28,691 nt of DNA from an uncultured Chlorobiaceae bacterium (GTDB lineage: Bacteria; Bacteroidota; Chlorobiia; Chlorobiales; Chlorobiaceae), in assembly GCA_903874585.1 (NCBI GenBank), contig CAIQSY010000223.1, positions 1 to 28,691 on the forward strand. Direction: 5' to 3'. The notes under the pieces were generated by a model. That model was not told the origin of the DNA. It did not search any database and saw only the letters and a list, made by a program, of their open reading frames with translations. Shown piece after piece: positions 6,968 to 15,064 of this stretch (positions are counted from its first letter, which is position 1; each line of letters begins with the position of its first letter). The translations under genes and the position numbers were made by a program.

Positions 6968-9900
6968 ATGCCACTTAACCTCTACACCAGCAACCGGATG
7001 GAAGTTCTGGTTTCCACCCTTGCCGCCACTCTTCGCAAGCCGCTTGCGTCGGCATTTACGAAAGAGGTGATTGTGGTGCAGAGCCGGGGGATGCAGCGCT
7101 GGCTTTCGATGGAGCTGGCGTCGCGTTTTGGCGTGTGGGCTAATGGCGATTATCCTTTCCCGAACGCAATGGTGCTGCAGCTTTTCACCAAGTTGTTGCC
7201 GAACATGCCCGATACGGCGCTCTTTGCGCCGGAGGTGATGAGCTGGAAGATTATGCGGCTTCTGCCGGCGCTGCTCGAAACGGAGCCCTTTGCGACCTTG
7301 CGCCACTATCTCACCGACGACCCCGACGGCCTCAAGCTCTTCCAATTATCCGAAAAAATTGCTGATACTTTCGATCAATACACGCTCTTCCGCTCCGATA
7401 TGCTGCGCGGCTGGGAGGTTGGGGAAGAGCAGCCAAAGGGCGAGGAGTGGCAGCCGATGCTCTGGCGAAAGCTTGCCGAGGGCGCAGGCACGCACCGCGG
7501 GCGACTGAAGGAGCTGTTCTGCACGCAATTACATACAGCATCACGCAATGCGGTTTCGCTGCCGGAGCGCATCAGCCTTTTTGGCATCTCCTATCTGCCG
7601 CAATTTCACCTCGATGCGCTCTCCGCCGTCTCCCGTTTGACGGAGGTGAACCTCTTTTTGCTTAGCCCGACTCGTGAATATTGGGGCGATATTCTCTCAA
7701 AAAAAGCGAGTGCCCGCCTTGCGCCAGAGGAGCGTGCGTTGCGTAGTGAGGGCAACCCGCTGCTTGCGTCGCTTGGGCGCATCGGGCGCGATTTTTCGGA
7801 GATGATTATCGACCTGAGCGATAGCGCCTCAATGCAGCGTGAGCGTTACGATGATCCGTGCGATGCGATGTGCGGCGAAACGCTGCTGCACGCCCTTCAG
7901 TCCGATATTCTCAACCTTTCGGGCACGGGTGAGGATGGCGAAACGCATCCGTTTGACCCTGCCGATCGTTCGGTGCAAATCCACTCCTGCCACACGCCGC
8001 TTCGTGAAATTGAGGTGCTGTACGACCATATTCTCGCCATGCTTGAGGAGCGCCCCGACCTCAGCCCGCGCGATATTGTGGTGATGACGCCAGAGATTGA
8101 GCGCTATTCGCCCTACATCTCCAGCGTTTTTGGGGCAATGGGGGGAGCCGGAGCCGAAGCCGGAGTAGAACGCGCTGTGGCGCTCCATTACTCCATTGCC
8201 GACCGGCGGTTGATGAACGAGGGTGAAATAGCGGCGGCGGTGCTGAAGCTGCTTTCGCTGCGCGGCAGCACTCTTGCGGCTTCGGAGCTGTTCGACCTGC
8301 TGGCATCGCCGCCGGTGAGCCGTCGCTTTGCGCTCGATGCTGATGAGCTGGCGCTTATCCGCACATGGATTGAAGAGAGCGGCATTCGCTGGGGCATGGA
8401 TGAGGGCGACCGTTCGTCACGCAATCTGCCAGCCTATCGCGACAACTCCTGGCGCGCGGGGCTTGCTCGGCTGCTGCTCGGCTACGCCATGCCGGATGAG
8501 CAGCAACTCGTCAACGGTATTCTCCCTTATGACGATATTTCCGGCACAGTTGCAGAGACGCTGGGCAAGTTTGCCGAGTTTATCGACACGGTTGAACGTC
8601 TGGTCAAGCGCTTTGCATATCCCCAGACCCTTGAGTCGTGGCGTCGGATTTTTCAGCGTATGCTGGATGATTTTCTTACCACCTCCGACACCTCTGAGCG
8701 GGAGTTTGCAGCGATTGCCGCGCTTGGCGAACAGCTTGGTGATGCTGCCACAAAAGCGGAGTTTACCGGCAACATTTCACCGGTCGTCATGATTGCATGG
8801 CTGCGCGCCCGCCTTGAGCATCAGGAGCAAGGGCTTGGCTTTATGACCGGCGGTATCACCTTTTGCGCCATGCTGCCGATGCGGAGTATTCCTTTTCGCG
8901 TGGTGATGCTTATCGGCATGAACGATAACGCCTTTCCCCGCCAGAGCCATCCGCCCGCCTTTGACCTTATCGCCCGCGAACCGCGTAAAGGCGACCGCTC
9001 ACTGCGCAATGAAGATCGCTACCTCTTCCTTGAGTCCATACTCTCCGCCCGCGACCTGCTCTACATCAGTTACGTCGGTCAAAGCATCCGCGACAACAGC
9101 GAACTGCCGCCATCCGTGCTGGTCAGCGAACTGCTCGACGCGGTACGGCGCGGCTTTACGCTTCCCGATAATCGCTCTGTCGAAGAGCTGATGGTGGTGC
9201 GCCATCGTCTGCAAGCCTTTAATCGAGAATATTTTACCGAAGGTTCTCCCTTCTTTAGCTTCTCAAAGGAGAATTATCGCGCGCTGGTTGAAAAAGAGCA
9301 ACCGGCAACGCCTGTACTTCCATTTGTAAGTGCTCCGCTTCCTGAACCGCCGGAAGAGTGGCGTACCGTGTCATTGCAGCAGTTGTTACGCTTTTACGAT
9401 AATCCGGCTGGATTTTTTCTTGAACAGCGCCTCGGCATCCGCCTTGAAGGCAGCGCGCTTCCGCTGGAGGATCGTGAACCATTCGGCGTTGCGGGGTTGC
9501 AACGGTACAGCGTCAAGCAGGAGTTGCTTGAATCGGTACTTGCTGGAGCATCACCGAACGAGCTGTTACCGCTCTTTCGCAGTCGAGGCGTATTGCCGCC
9601 AGCCCGACATGGCGAGCAGCTTTTCAGCCTTATCGCCGATGAAGTGCAGACATTTGCAGCCAAAGTGCAGGGGAGTATCGGCAGTCAGCAGATGCTCAAG
9701 CCGCTGGAGATTGACCTGCAACTCGGCGCGTTCCGCCTTATCGGCAAGCTTGATCGGCTTTTGCCACACTGCCAGCTCCATTACCGCTGCGCCTCGCTCA
9801 AAATGAAAGACATCATGCGCTGCTGGATTGAGCATCTTGTGCTGAACGCTGCTGCCCAGCCGGGTTATCCCCGCGAAAGCCATCTCATCATGGAGGATGA

Positions 9901-10210
9901 TCTCAAAATCTTTACGCCCGTTGATGCCGCCGCCGCTCATCTCGAAACGCTCCTCGCCTGCTATTGGCAAGGTCTCGCAAAACCCCTGCGCTTTTTCCCG
10001 CGCTCCTCATACGCCTATGCTTCCAAAGAGCGCATCGACGCCGCCTACCGCGAATGGCGCGACGACACCTTCAGCAACCGTCTTGGCGAAGGCTCCGACC
10101 CCGCCATTCGCCGCTGCTTCGGCATCATCGATCCCTTCAATGCCACATTTTGCGCCATTGCCGTCGAGCTGCTGAAGCCGATGATTGCAGCTATGGCAGG
10201 GGAGGAGTGA
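6968..10210 (+). CDS. recC: Exodeoxyribonuclease V gamma subunit (RecC)
   Basis: A 1080-residue RecC, close to the roughly 1120 residues of the E. coli protein and apparently complete at both ends. The N-terminus (LNLYTSNRMEVL, then VVQSRGMQRWLSMELASRFG) is the inactive helicase-like domain. The mid-region signature GGITFCAMLPMRSIPFRVV then LIGMNDNAFPRQ is diagnostic. The C-terminal part from about residue 800 corresponds to the degenerate nuclease-like fold. In the RecBCD complex, RecC splits the duplex and scans the 3' strand for the Chi sequence. It has no catalytic site and needs RecB and RecD, which normally lie beside it but are not in this window. The gene is visibly more GC-rich than the injection-system genes. 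The first ATG with family-like sequence is used; no clear ribosome-binding site is visible. Confidence 0.93.
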   Translation: MPLNLYTSNRMEVLVSTLAATLRKPLASAFTKEVIVVQSRGMQRWLSMELASRFGVWANGDYPFPNAMVLQLFTKLLPNMPDTALFAPEVMSWKIMRLLPALLETEPFATLRHYLTDDPDGLKLFQLSEKIADTFDQYTLFRSDMLRGWEVGEEQPKGEEWQPMLWRKLAEGAGTHRGRLKELFCTQLHTASRNAVSLPERISLFGISYLPQFHLDALSAVSRLTEVNLFLLSPTREYWGDILSKKASARLAPEERALRSEGNPLLASLGRIGRDFSEMIIDLSDSASMQRERYDDPCDAMCGETLLHALQSDILNLSGTGEDGETHPFDPADRSVQIHSCHTPLREIEVLYDHILAMLEERPDLSPRDIVVMTPEIERYSPYISSVFGAMGGAGAEAGVERAVALHYSIADRRLMNEGEIAAAVLKLLSLRGSTLAASELFDLLASPPVSRRFALDADELALIRTWIEESGIRWGMDEGDRSSRNLPAYRDNSWRAGLARLLLGYAMPDEQQLVNGILPYDDISGTVAETLGKFAEFIDTVERLVKRFAYPQTLESWRRIFQRMLDDFLTTSDTSEREFAAIAALGEQLGDAATKAEFTGNISPVVMIAWLRARLEHQEQGLGFMTGGITFCAMLPMRSIPFRVVMLIGMNDNAFPRQSHPPAFDLIAREPRKGDRSLRNEDRYLFLESILSARDLLYISYVGQSIRDNSELPPSVLVSELLDAVRRGFTLPDNRSVEELMVVRHRLQAFNREYFTEGSPFFSFSKENYRALVEKEQPATPVLPFVSAPLPEPPEEWRTVSLQQLLRFYDNPAGFFLEQRLGIRLEGSALPLEDREPFGVAGLQRYSVKQELLESVLAGASPNELLPLFRSRGVLPPARHGEQLFSLIADEVQTFAAKVQGSIGSQQMLKPLEIDLQLGAFRLIGKLDRLLPHCQLHYRCASLKMKDIMRCWIEHLVLNAAAQPGYPRESHLIMEDDLKIFTPVDAAAAHLETLLACYWQGLAKPLRFFPRSSYAYASKERIDAAYREWRDDTFSNRLGEGSDPAIRRCFGIIDPFNATFCAIAVELLKPMIAAMAGEE

Positions 10211-10567
10211 GCGGGTTTGATGAGCTGCGATTGTTCTGGTCAGCGTCACATTCTATTCCGGTTTCCGCACTGATAGGGGTTATTGACGTTGAGCGAAATA
10301 CTTTCTGAAAGAAGTTCTCCTCCCCAACAATTACCCTTTGCACTAAATAGACTACCAAGAATTTAAATACAGCCGGTTAATAAAAAGTCAAACATGCGAA
10401 CAAAAATGAGTGTCCTCTTTGAAATCCTTTGTATAAATGGTATAGTTAACTAAGTACATTTTTACTCTCTCGCTCTGTTCCTGTAGGGCGATTTTGTGAC
10501 TGTTCGTGTTGTCGATTCAGGGATCTGAATTTTTTTTGAAAAATTTGATGAAACCTTTAGGCTAACC
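10211..10567 (+). promoter_or_regulatory. Intergenic region between recC and the injection-system cluster
   Basis: This 357-bp region has no convincing ORF. It carries the promoter at 10419-10446 and a leader of about 115 nt before the first cluster gene. The leader contains T-rich and A-rich tracts (10532-10545). I saw no strong intrinsic terminator for recC and no attachment site or tRNA end. Confidence 0.5.
10419..10446 (+). promoter_or_regulatory. Sigma-70-like promoter of the eCIS cluster
   Basis: TTGAAA (10419-10424), a 16-bp spacer and TATAGT (10441-10446) make a good vegetative promoter. A perfect 8-bp palindrome, AGTTAACT (10444-10451), overlaps the end of the -10 and the likely start site and could be a regulator half-site or chance. 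It is the best promoter candidate I found for the 18-kb cluster. Confidence 0.55.
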
Positions 10568-11191
10568 ATGATATCACACGCACTTACTATCGTCATTAAT
10601 GAATTAAACAAGCATCTTGCCGATGACTACAATTCGACCGAGACCGTAGCTAAGTTGGGTAATCTGGCGGATGGTTTTGGTAATGGCGGTATATCGCGAA
10701 AAGATATCTATTTTTCGGTGGTCAATATCAAAGAGGAGAAGGCATTAAAGAATCTTCCGAATTATGTCCGCAATGATGTAACACTTAAGGCGTTATATGA
10801 AAATCCGCCACTTTTTTTAAATTTTCAGATTTTAGTAACTGCTCCACATGAAACGTACTCTCTCGGGTTGTCGTTGCTCTCACGAGTGATTCGCTTCTTT
10901 CAGTACAAGAATGTTTTTACGCAGGTCAATGTTGATCCTGCTTCGATCATAACCAACTCACCAACAAATTCTCTCGATCATTTAGAGTCATTCAAACTGA
11001 TTTTTGACCTCTATTCAGCGCCTATGGAAGAGGTTAATCATCTTTGGGGAACCCTTGGAGGCAAGCAATATCCCTTTGTACTATACTGGATGCGAATGCT
11101 CGATCTGCAGTTTAAGGCAGTACCTGAAGAGGCCTCGCTTATTACAGAAGTAGTTACTGATATTATTCACAAGAAATCCTCTTCTGTTTGA
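10568..11191 (+). CDS. eCIS Pvc16-like protein (DUF4255), tail-terminator/cap
   Basis: A 207-residue protein of the DUF4255 (Pvc16_N) family. Recognised by the N-terminal MISHALTIVINELNKHL, the central NLPNYVRNDVTLKALYENPP, PPLFLNFQILVTA, and the LWGTLGGKQYPFVLYWMRML segment that ends the domain. In Afp and PVC particles the Pvc16 protein caps the tube and sheath at the end distal to the baseplate and fixes particle length. In the classic Afp/PVC operons it is the last structural gene; here it is first, directly behind the promoter at 10419. AGG six bases upstream may serve as a weak ribosome-binding site. Family identity is firm and the capping role is taken from characterised homologues. 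Confidence 0.88.
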   Translation: MISHALTIVINELNKHLADDYNSTETVAKLGNLADGFGNGGISRKDIYFSVVNIKEEKALKNLPNYVRNDVTLKALYENPPLFLNFQILVTAPHETYSLGLSLLSRVIRFFQYKNVFTQVNVDPASIITNSPTNSLDHLESFKLIFDLYSAPMEEVNHLWGTLGGKQYPFVLYWMRMLDLQFKAVPEEASLITEVVTDIIHKKSSSV

Positions 11192-11244
11192 TGTTTTTTT
11201 AGAAAAATTTGTAAACACTTCATCACCATTAAAAGGGATATACT

Positions 11245-13203
11245 ATGCCAACAATGTATAAGACCCCAGGGGTTTATGTCGAGGAAATCCCAAAGTTTCC
11301 CCCCTCTATTGCAGGAGTTGAGACGGCGATACCTGCGTTTATCGGGTACACTCAAAAAGCTGACAGTGTCAAGCCGGGGGACCTGCTTAATGTTCCCACC
11401 CGGATTGGTTCCCTGACTGAATATGAACAGTATTTCGGAGCAGGTGCGGCTCCGGTTGTCACGAACGTCATGGTGGATGACAACAAAAACTTTCAATCAG
11501 CAACTATCGGTAATGTTTTTTACCTGTATGACAGCTTGCGGTTGTTTTATGCCAATGGTGGTGGTGATTGCTACATTGTTTCCGGAGGCTTGTATGATTC
11601 AGCAGTTAAAAATGCTGACAATTTTACCGGTCCGGGGAAAGCACTTGAAGCGTTGGAAAAGGTTGATGAACCAACCATTCTTGTCTTTCCTGATAATTCG
11701 TTACTCACGAATGGTACTGATTTTTATGCCGTCTACGATGCTGCGTTAGGGCAGTGTGGCAGGTTGATGGATCGTGTCGGTTTATTTCATGTCAAGGAAA
11801 ACGATCCGAAAGGGGGTGCTTTCCGTTCAGGCATTGGTATCAAAGATCTGAAATATGGAGCGGTCTATTCTCCCTGGCTGGAAGTTAATTTCCCTAAGAA
11901 TATCAAATATCGCGATTTCAAGGATCTCATTCACATTGGAGCCACTAAATTCAAGTTGGGTGATCTGTCGGATGACGCTAAAGTCAAGGCCTTGGTTGCT
12001 GAGTATGAAATGGTACTGACCGATGTTAATACTATCACTGTTGCCACAACAGCACTGGCTAGTTCGAAATCGACCTTGAGAGAGCAATTTACATCGCTTG
12101 AAGGAGCTTATCTGGGAGTTAAAACACCGGCCAAATTTATGCCGATTGTCAATTATCTGTTTGATGTTGCAAGAAAAGTAGATGTACTGGTTGGTGCAGG
12201 AGCTGGTAAAGTTGAGTACCCGATATTGAAAACGAGTCTGACCAGCCTGATTACCTCAACATTCAAAGATATTTTGAATACGTTGACAGGGTACGATAAA
12301 GAGCTGGCCGCTAAAATTTCCGGTTCAGCGTATACGACACAGTTCGATACTGGTACGGTACCTTCGGCGGGTGAGTGGGGTGCAATTTTTGGAGCTTCTG
12401 CTCCGGCTGCTTCTGCCGTTATTCCGGTTACGGCTACAACAAATCCTGACCGGATGGATGCTGTACTGCCGCTGCTCAAGGCTCTTTTCGATCAGATCAA
12501 CAGCGCATGGCTTGGCAGTGTGGTGGGAGTAGCCAGGGAGATGGAGACCAAAAAACACGAGGGGCTGGCAGCATCATTCCCGCTCTATAACACGATTCTC
12601 ACAGGGATTCAGAATACCAGCACCACGGTTCCGCCATCCGGCGCCATTGCAGGAATTTACGCTTATGTTGACCGGACAAGAGGCGTATGGAAAGCGCCGG
12701 CAAACGTCAGTATCAGTGGAATTGTTGGGCCGAAAGATACCTTCTCCGCATCGGAACTTGATGCACTCAATGTTGATCCGAACAGCGGTAAATCAATCAA
12801 TGCTATTCGAAAATTTACCGGCAAAGGCACCCTGGTGTACGGGGCTCGTACTCTTGCAGGTAATGATAATGAGTGGCGCTATATCAGTGTTCGGCGTTTC
12901 TTTAATTTTGTAGAAGAGTCTACGAAAAAAACGACCGAGCAGTTTGTTTTTGAGCCGAATGATGCCAATACCTGGGTTCGTATTCAGGCCATGATTGAGA
13001 ATTTTCTCACGGTTCTCTGGAGGCAGGGAGCACTGCAGGGTATCAAACCGGAACACGCCTTTTACGTGGCTGTAGGTCTGGGAAAAACCATGACGCCGCT
13101 TGATATCCTTGAGGGCAGGTTGATTGTCGAAATCGGGATGGCTGCCGTCAGGCCTGCAGAATTTATCATTCTCAGATTCTCACATAAAATGGCAGAGTCG
13201 TAG
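11245..13203 (+). CDS. eCIS contractile sheath protein
   Basis: A 652-residue phage-tail-sheath homologue. The N-terminus (YKTPGVYVEEIPKFPPSIAG, then TAIPAFIGYTQKA) is the classic sheath opening. The C-terminus (GARTLAGNDNEWRYISVRRF through NFLTVLWRQGALQG and a closing beta-rich segment, VRPAEFIILRFSHKM) is the sheath C-terminal domain that interlocks subunits and contacts the tube. The middle (about 170-400) is variable and Ala/Thr rich, probably the outer-surface insertion. Contraction of this layer drives the tube through the target membrane. Many eCIS clusters have two or three sheath paralogues; only one is present here. AAGGG lies about eight bases before ATG 11245. Confidence 0.95.
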   Translation: MPTMYKTPGVYVEEIPKFPPSIAGVETAIPAFIGYTQKADSVKPGDLLNVPTRIGSLTEYEQYFGAGAAPVVTNVMVDDNKNFQSATIGNVFYLYDSLRLFYANGGGDCYIVSGGLYDSAVKNADNFTGPGKALEALEKVDEPTILVFPDNSLLTNGTDFYAVYDAALGQCGRLMDRVGLFHVKENDPKGGAFRSGIGIKDLKYGAVYSPWLEVNFPKNIKYRDFKDLIHIGATKFKLGDLSDDAKVKALVAEYEMVLTDVNTITVATTALASSKSTLREQFTSLEGAYLGVKTPAKFMPIVNYLFDVARKVDVLVGAGAGKVEYPILKTSLTSLITSTFKDILNTLTGYDKELAAKISGSAYTTQFDTGTVPSAGEWGAIFGASAPAASAVIPVTATTNPDRMDAVLPLLKALFDQINSAWLGSVVGVAREMETKKHEGLAASFPLYNTILTGIQNTSTTVPPSGAIAGIYAYVDRTRGVWKAPANVSISGIVGPKDTFSASELDALNVDPNSGKSINAIRKFTGKGTLVYGARTLAGNDNEWRYISVRRFFNFVEESTKKTTEQFVFEPNDANTWVRIQAMIENFLTVLWRQGALQGIKPEHAFYVAVGLGKTMTPLDILEGRLIVEIGMAAVRPAEFIILRFSHKMAES

Positions 13204-13273
13204 AGTCAGGGAAGAAATGGTGGAGGGTAGGCCAGGAAGCATTTACTTTTTCAATCTCTAAACACAACATATC

Positions 13274-13711
13274 ATGGCACAAGAATATCCAGTACCAAGG
13301 TTTCATTTTCAAGTTGACTGGGGCGGAGCGAAATTGAGTTTTACCGAAGTTACCGGCCTTGTCATGGAAAGGGAGAAGATTGAATACCGCCATAGTGACA
13401 GCAAGGATTTTAATAAAATCAGCATGCCGGGTATGGTAAAGAACAATAATATCACCCTGAAACGCGGAAAATTTGAGAGTGATTTTGATTTCAACACATG
13501 GCTGGAGGAGATTGCTAATGAGCGTGTGGAGAAAAGGCGTGATGTTACCATTCGTTTGCTCAATGAAAAACATACTCCAGTTGCGGCATGGACGGCAATC
13601 CGCTGCTTCCCGGTCAAAATTTCCGCTTCGGATCTCAAGTCGGATGCCAATGAGATTGCAGTGGAGAGTATTGAGCTGGCCCATGAAGGGCTGAAGTTGA
13701 TGAAGGTTTAA
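13274..13711 (+). CDS. eCIS inner tube protein 1 (Pvc1/gp19-like)
   Basis: A 145-residue tail-tube protein of the T4 gp19-like family found in eCIS. Marks are the opening PVPRFHFQVDWGGAKLSFTEV, the VTGLVMEREKIEYRHSDSK strand pair, MPGMVKNNNITLKRG, and a C-terminal segment (AVESIELAHEGLKLM) that packs hexamers. Copies stack as hexameric rings to make the inner tube that is expelled on contraction. It lies 70 bp after the sheath gene, and the next tube paralogue starts 13 bp downstream. It best corresponds to Afp1/Pvc1, the main tube subunit. Confidence 0.92.
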   Translation: MAQEYPVPRFHFQVDWGGAKLSFTEVTGLVMEREKIEYRHSDSKDFNKISMPGMVKNNNITLKRGKFESDFDFNTWLEEIANERVEKRRDVTIRLLNEKHTPVAAWTAIRCFPVKISASDLKSDANEIAVESIELAHEGLKLMKV

Positions 13712-13724
13712 AACATGCGTCTGT

Positions 13725-14165
13725 ATGGTTGATTATTATCCGCCGTGGGGGTTTTACTTTAAGGTGGTATTCAACACCATCAGTGCTGATACGAATGATG
13801 TTCGTTTTCAGTCTGTATCCGGGTTGTCGGTTGAGTACGACTATGAGAGTTACAAGGAGGGCGGCGAAAATCGCTTTGAGCACAAGTTACCGGTCCGCAC
13901 TAAATATGCGGATCTGGTGCTGAAGCGGGGAATGTTGCTGGATTCCAATGTCATCAACTGGTTTCTTGATGCCTTCAATAACCGGATCTTCAAACCGGCA
14001 ACGATCAGTGTCAACCTGATGAATGAGAAAAGTGAACCTTTACGAAGCTGGAATGTTGTTGATGCAATTCCCAAAAAATGGCTTGTCAGTGATTTGAATG
14101 CAAGTGAAAATGGAATTGTGATAGAGACGATGGAGTTGACCTATCGCTATTTCACCATTCAGTAA
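13725..14165 (+). CDS. eCIS tube protein 2 (Pvc5-like)
   Basis: A second tube-fold protein of 146 residues, diverged from its neighbour but with the same plan: PPWGFYFKVVFN, FQSVSGLSVEYDYESYKEGG, LPVRTKYADLVLKRGML, then a C-terminal ENGIVIETMELTYRYF strand. In Afp and PVC the Pvc5 paralogue forms a special ring that joins the regular tube to the baseplate hub. A Pvc5-like role is inferred from gene order (tube 1, tube 2, DUF5908, LysM protein). Confidence 0.9.
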   Translation: MVDYYPPWGFYFKVVFNTISADTNDVRFQSVSGLSVEYDYESYKEGGENRFEHKLPVRTKYADLVLKRGMLLDSNVINWFLDAFNNRIFKPATISVNLMNEKSEPLRSWNVVDAIPKKWLVSDLNASENGIVIETMELTYRYFTIQ

Positions 14166-14177
14166 CGGAGTGAGAAG

Positions 14178-14354
14178 ATGCCTGTTGAAATAAAAGAGCT
14201 GCATATCAGGGTCACGGTGAATGCTGCGGAAGGAACTTCATCAAATCAGCAGGCACCCGGTTCAGCCAAAAACAGTGACGCAGATCGGCAAACGCTTATA
14301 GCCGAATGTGTTGAACAGGTGCTTGATATACTGCACAACAAATCGGAACGGTGA
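14178..14354 (+). CDS. DUF5908 small eCIS protein (Pvc6 position)
   Basis: A 58-residue protein. The first 15 residues, MPVEIKELHIRVTVN, are the recognisable DUF5908 signature. A Gly/Ser/Gln-rich linker (about 18-33) and a C-terminal helix (TLIAECVEQVLDILH) follow. In eCIS operons a protein of this size sits between the tube and LysM genes, as Pvc6/Afp6 does. Its structural role is not established. The upstream GGAGTGAGAAG supplies a ribosome-binding site, and its TGA overlaps the next ATG (ATG at 14354 shares the A). Confidence 0.8.
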   Translation: MPVEIKELHIRVTVNAAEGTSSNQQAPGSAKNSDADRQTLIAECVEQVLDILHNKSER

Positions 14355-15064
14355 TGACTGAAAAAGGAGAACTGGAAAAAATGCTCATTCTCGCCTTTTC
14401 CGATTCACAGAAGGCAGAGAGTGGCGGCAAAAAAGAGGCGGATGACTTTGTTGAGGCGCTGATCAATCCTGAAACCTATACGCTCAACTACAAACTCAAG
14501 TTTTCCGACTCCGGACAGGGACAGGGGAGCAGCGGCAAGCAGCTCAAATATGAATACACCGAGCCGGAAGAGATCTCGTTTGAATTCCTTTTCGACAATA
14601 CCGGTATTATCGATGGCAAGCCTCGTGATTCAATTGCCGATGATCTCAAAAAGTTTCGGCAGGTGTTGCTTGAGTACAAGGGAGATGCACATGAGCCGCG
14701 CCATTTCAAACTGGTGTGGGGAAAAAACTCCATTTTTAAAGGACGGGTAACGGAGGCGAATTTCACCTACAAGTTATTCAAACCTGACGGAACACCCATT
14801 CGGGCATCTGCAAAAGTAACTTTTAAAAGTAGCATTGAAGAGCAGAAGCGGGCCGCAAAAGAGGATAAAAAATCGGCGGATCTTACCCATATCCGCAAAG
14901 TCAAAGCTGGTGATACGCTGCCGCTGATGTGTTACATGATTTACGGAGACCCGAAATATTATCTCGCTGTGGCTGCCGCCAACGGTCTCAGTAATTTTCG
15001 ATCGTTGCTGCCGGGGACAGATATTGTGTTTCCTCCTCTTGAAAAAGTAAACAACGTGAAGTGA
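14354..15064 (+). CDS. eCIS LysM-containing tube/baseplate adaptor (Pvc7-like)
   Basis: A 236-residue protein. The first three-quarters are a gp53/Pvc7-like beta-rich domain (FVEALINPETYTLNYKLKFS, SFEFLFDNTG, HFKLVWGKNSIFKGRVTEAN, GTPIRASAKVTF). Residues about 180-231 form a LysM domain (KVKAGDTLPLMCYMIYGD, AVAAANGLSNFRSLLPGTDI). In contractile tails this protein clamps sheath or tube to the hub, and its LysM is used structurally rather than for cell-wall binding. ATG 14354 overlaps the DUF5908 stop; a GTG at 14351 is possible but less likely. Its TGA overlaps the GTG start of the next gene (GTGA). Confidence 0.9.
   Translation: MTEKGELEKMLILAFSDSQKAESGGKKEADDFVEALINPETYTLNYKLKFSDSGQGQGSSGKQLKYEYTEPEEISFEFLFDNTGIIDGKPRDSIADDLKKFRQVLLEYKGDAHEPRHFKLVWGKNSIFKGRVTEANFTYKLFKPDGTPIRASAKVTFKSSIEEQKRAAKEDKKSADLTHIRKVKAGDTLPLMCYMIYGDPKYYLAVAAANGLSNFRSLLPGTDIVFPPLEKVNNVK

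Noticed and set aside
6857..7345. 162-codon minus-strand ORF over the recC start
   Set aside because: Highly basic, repetitive shadow of the GC-rich recC sequence; the plus-strand frame has clear RecC motifs.
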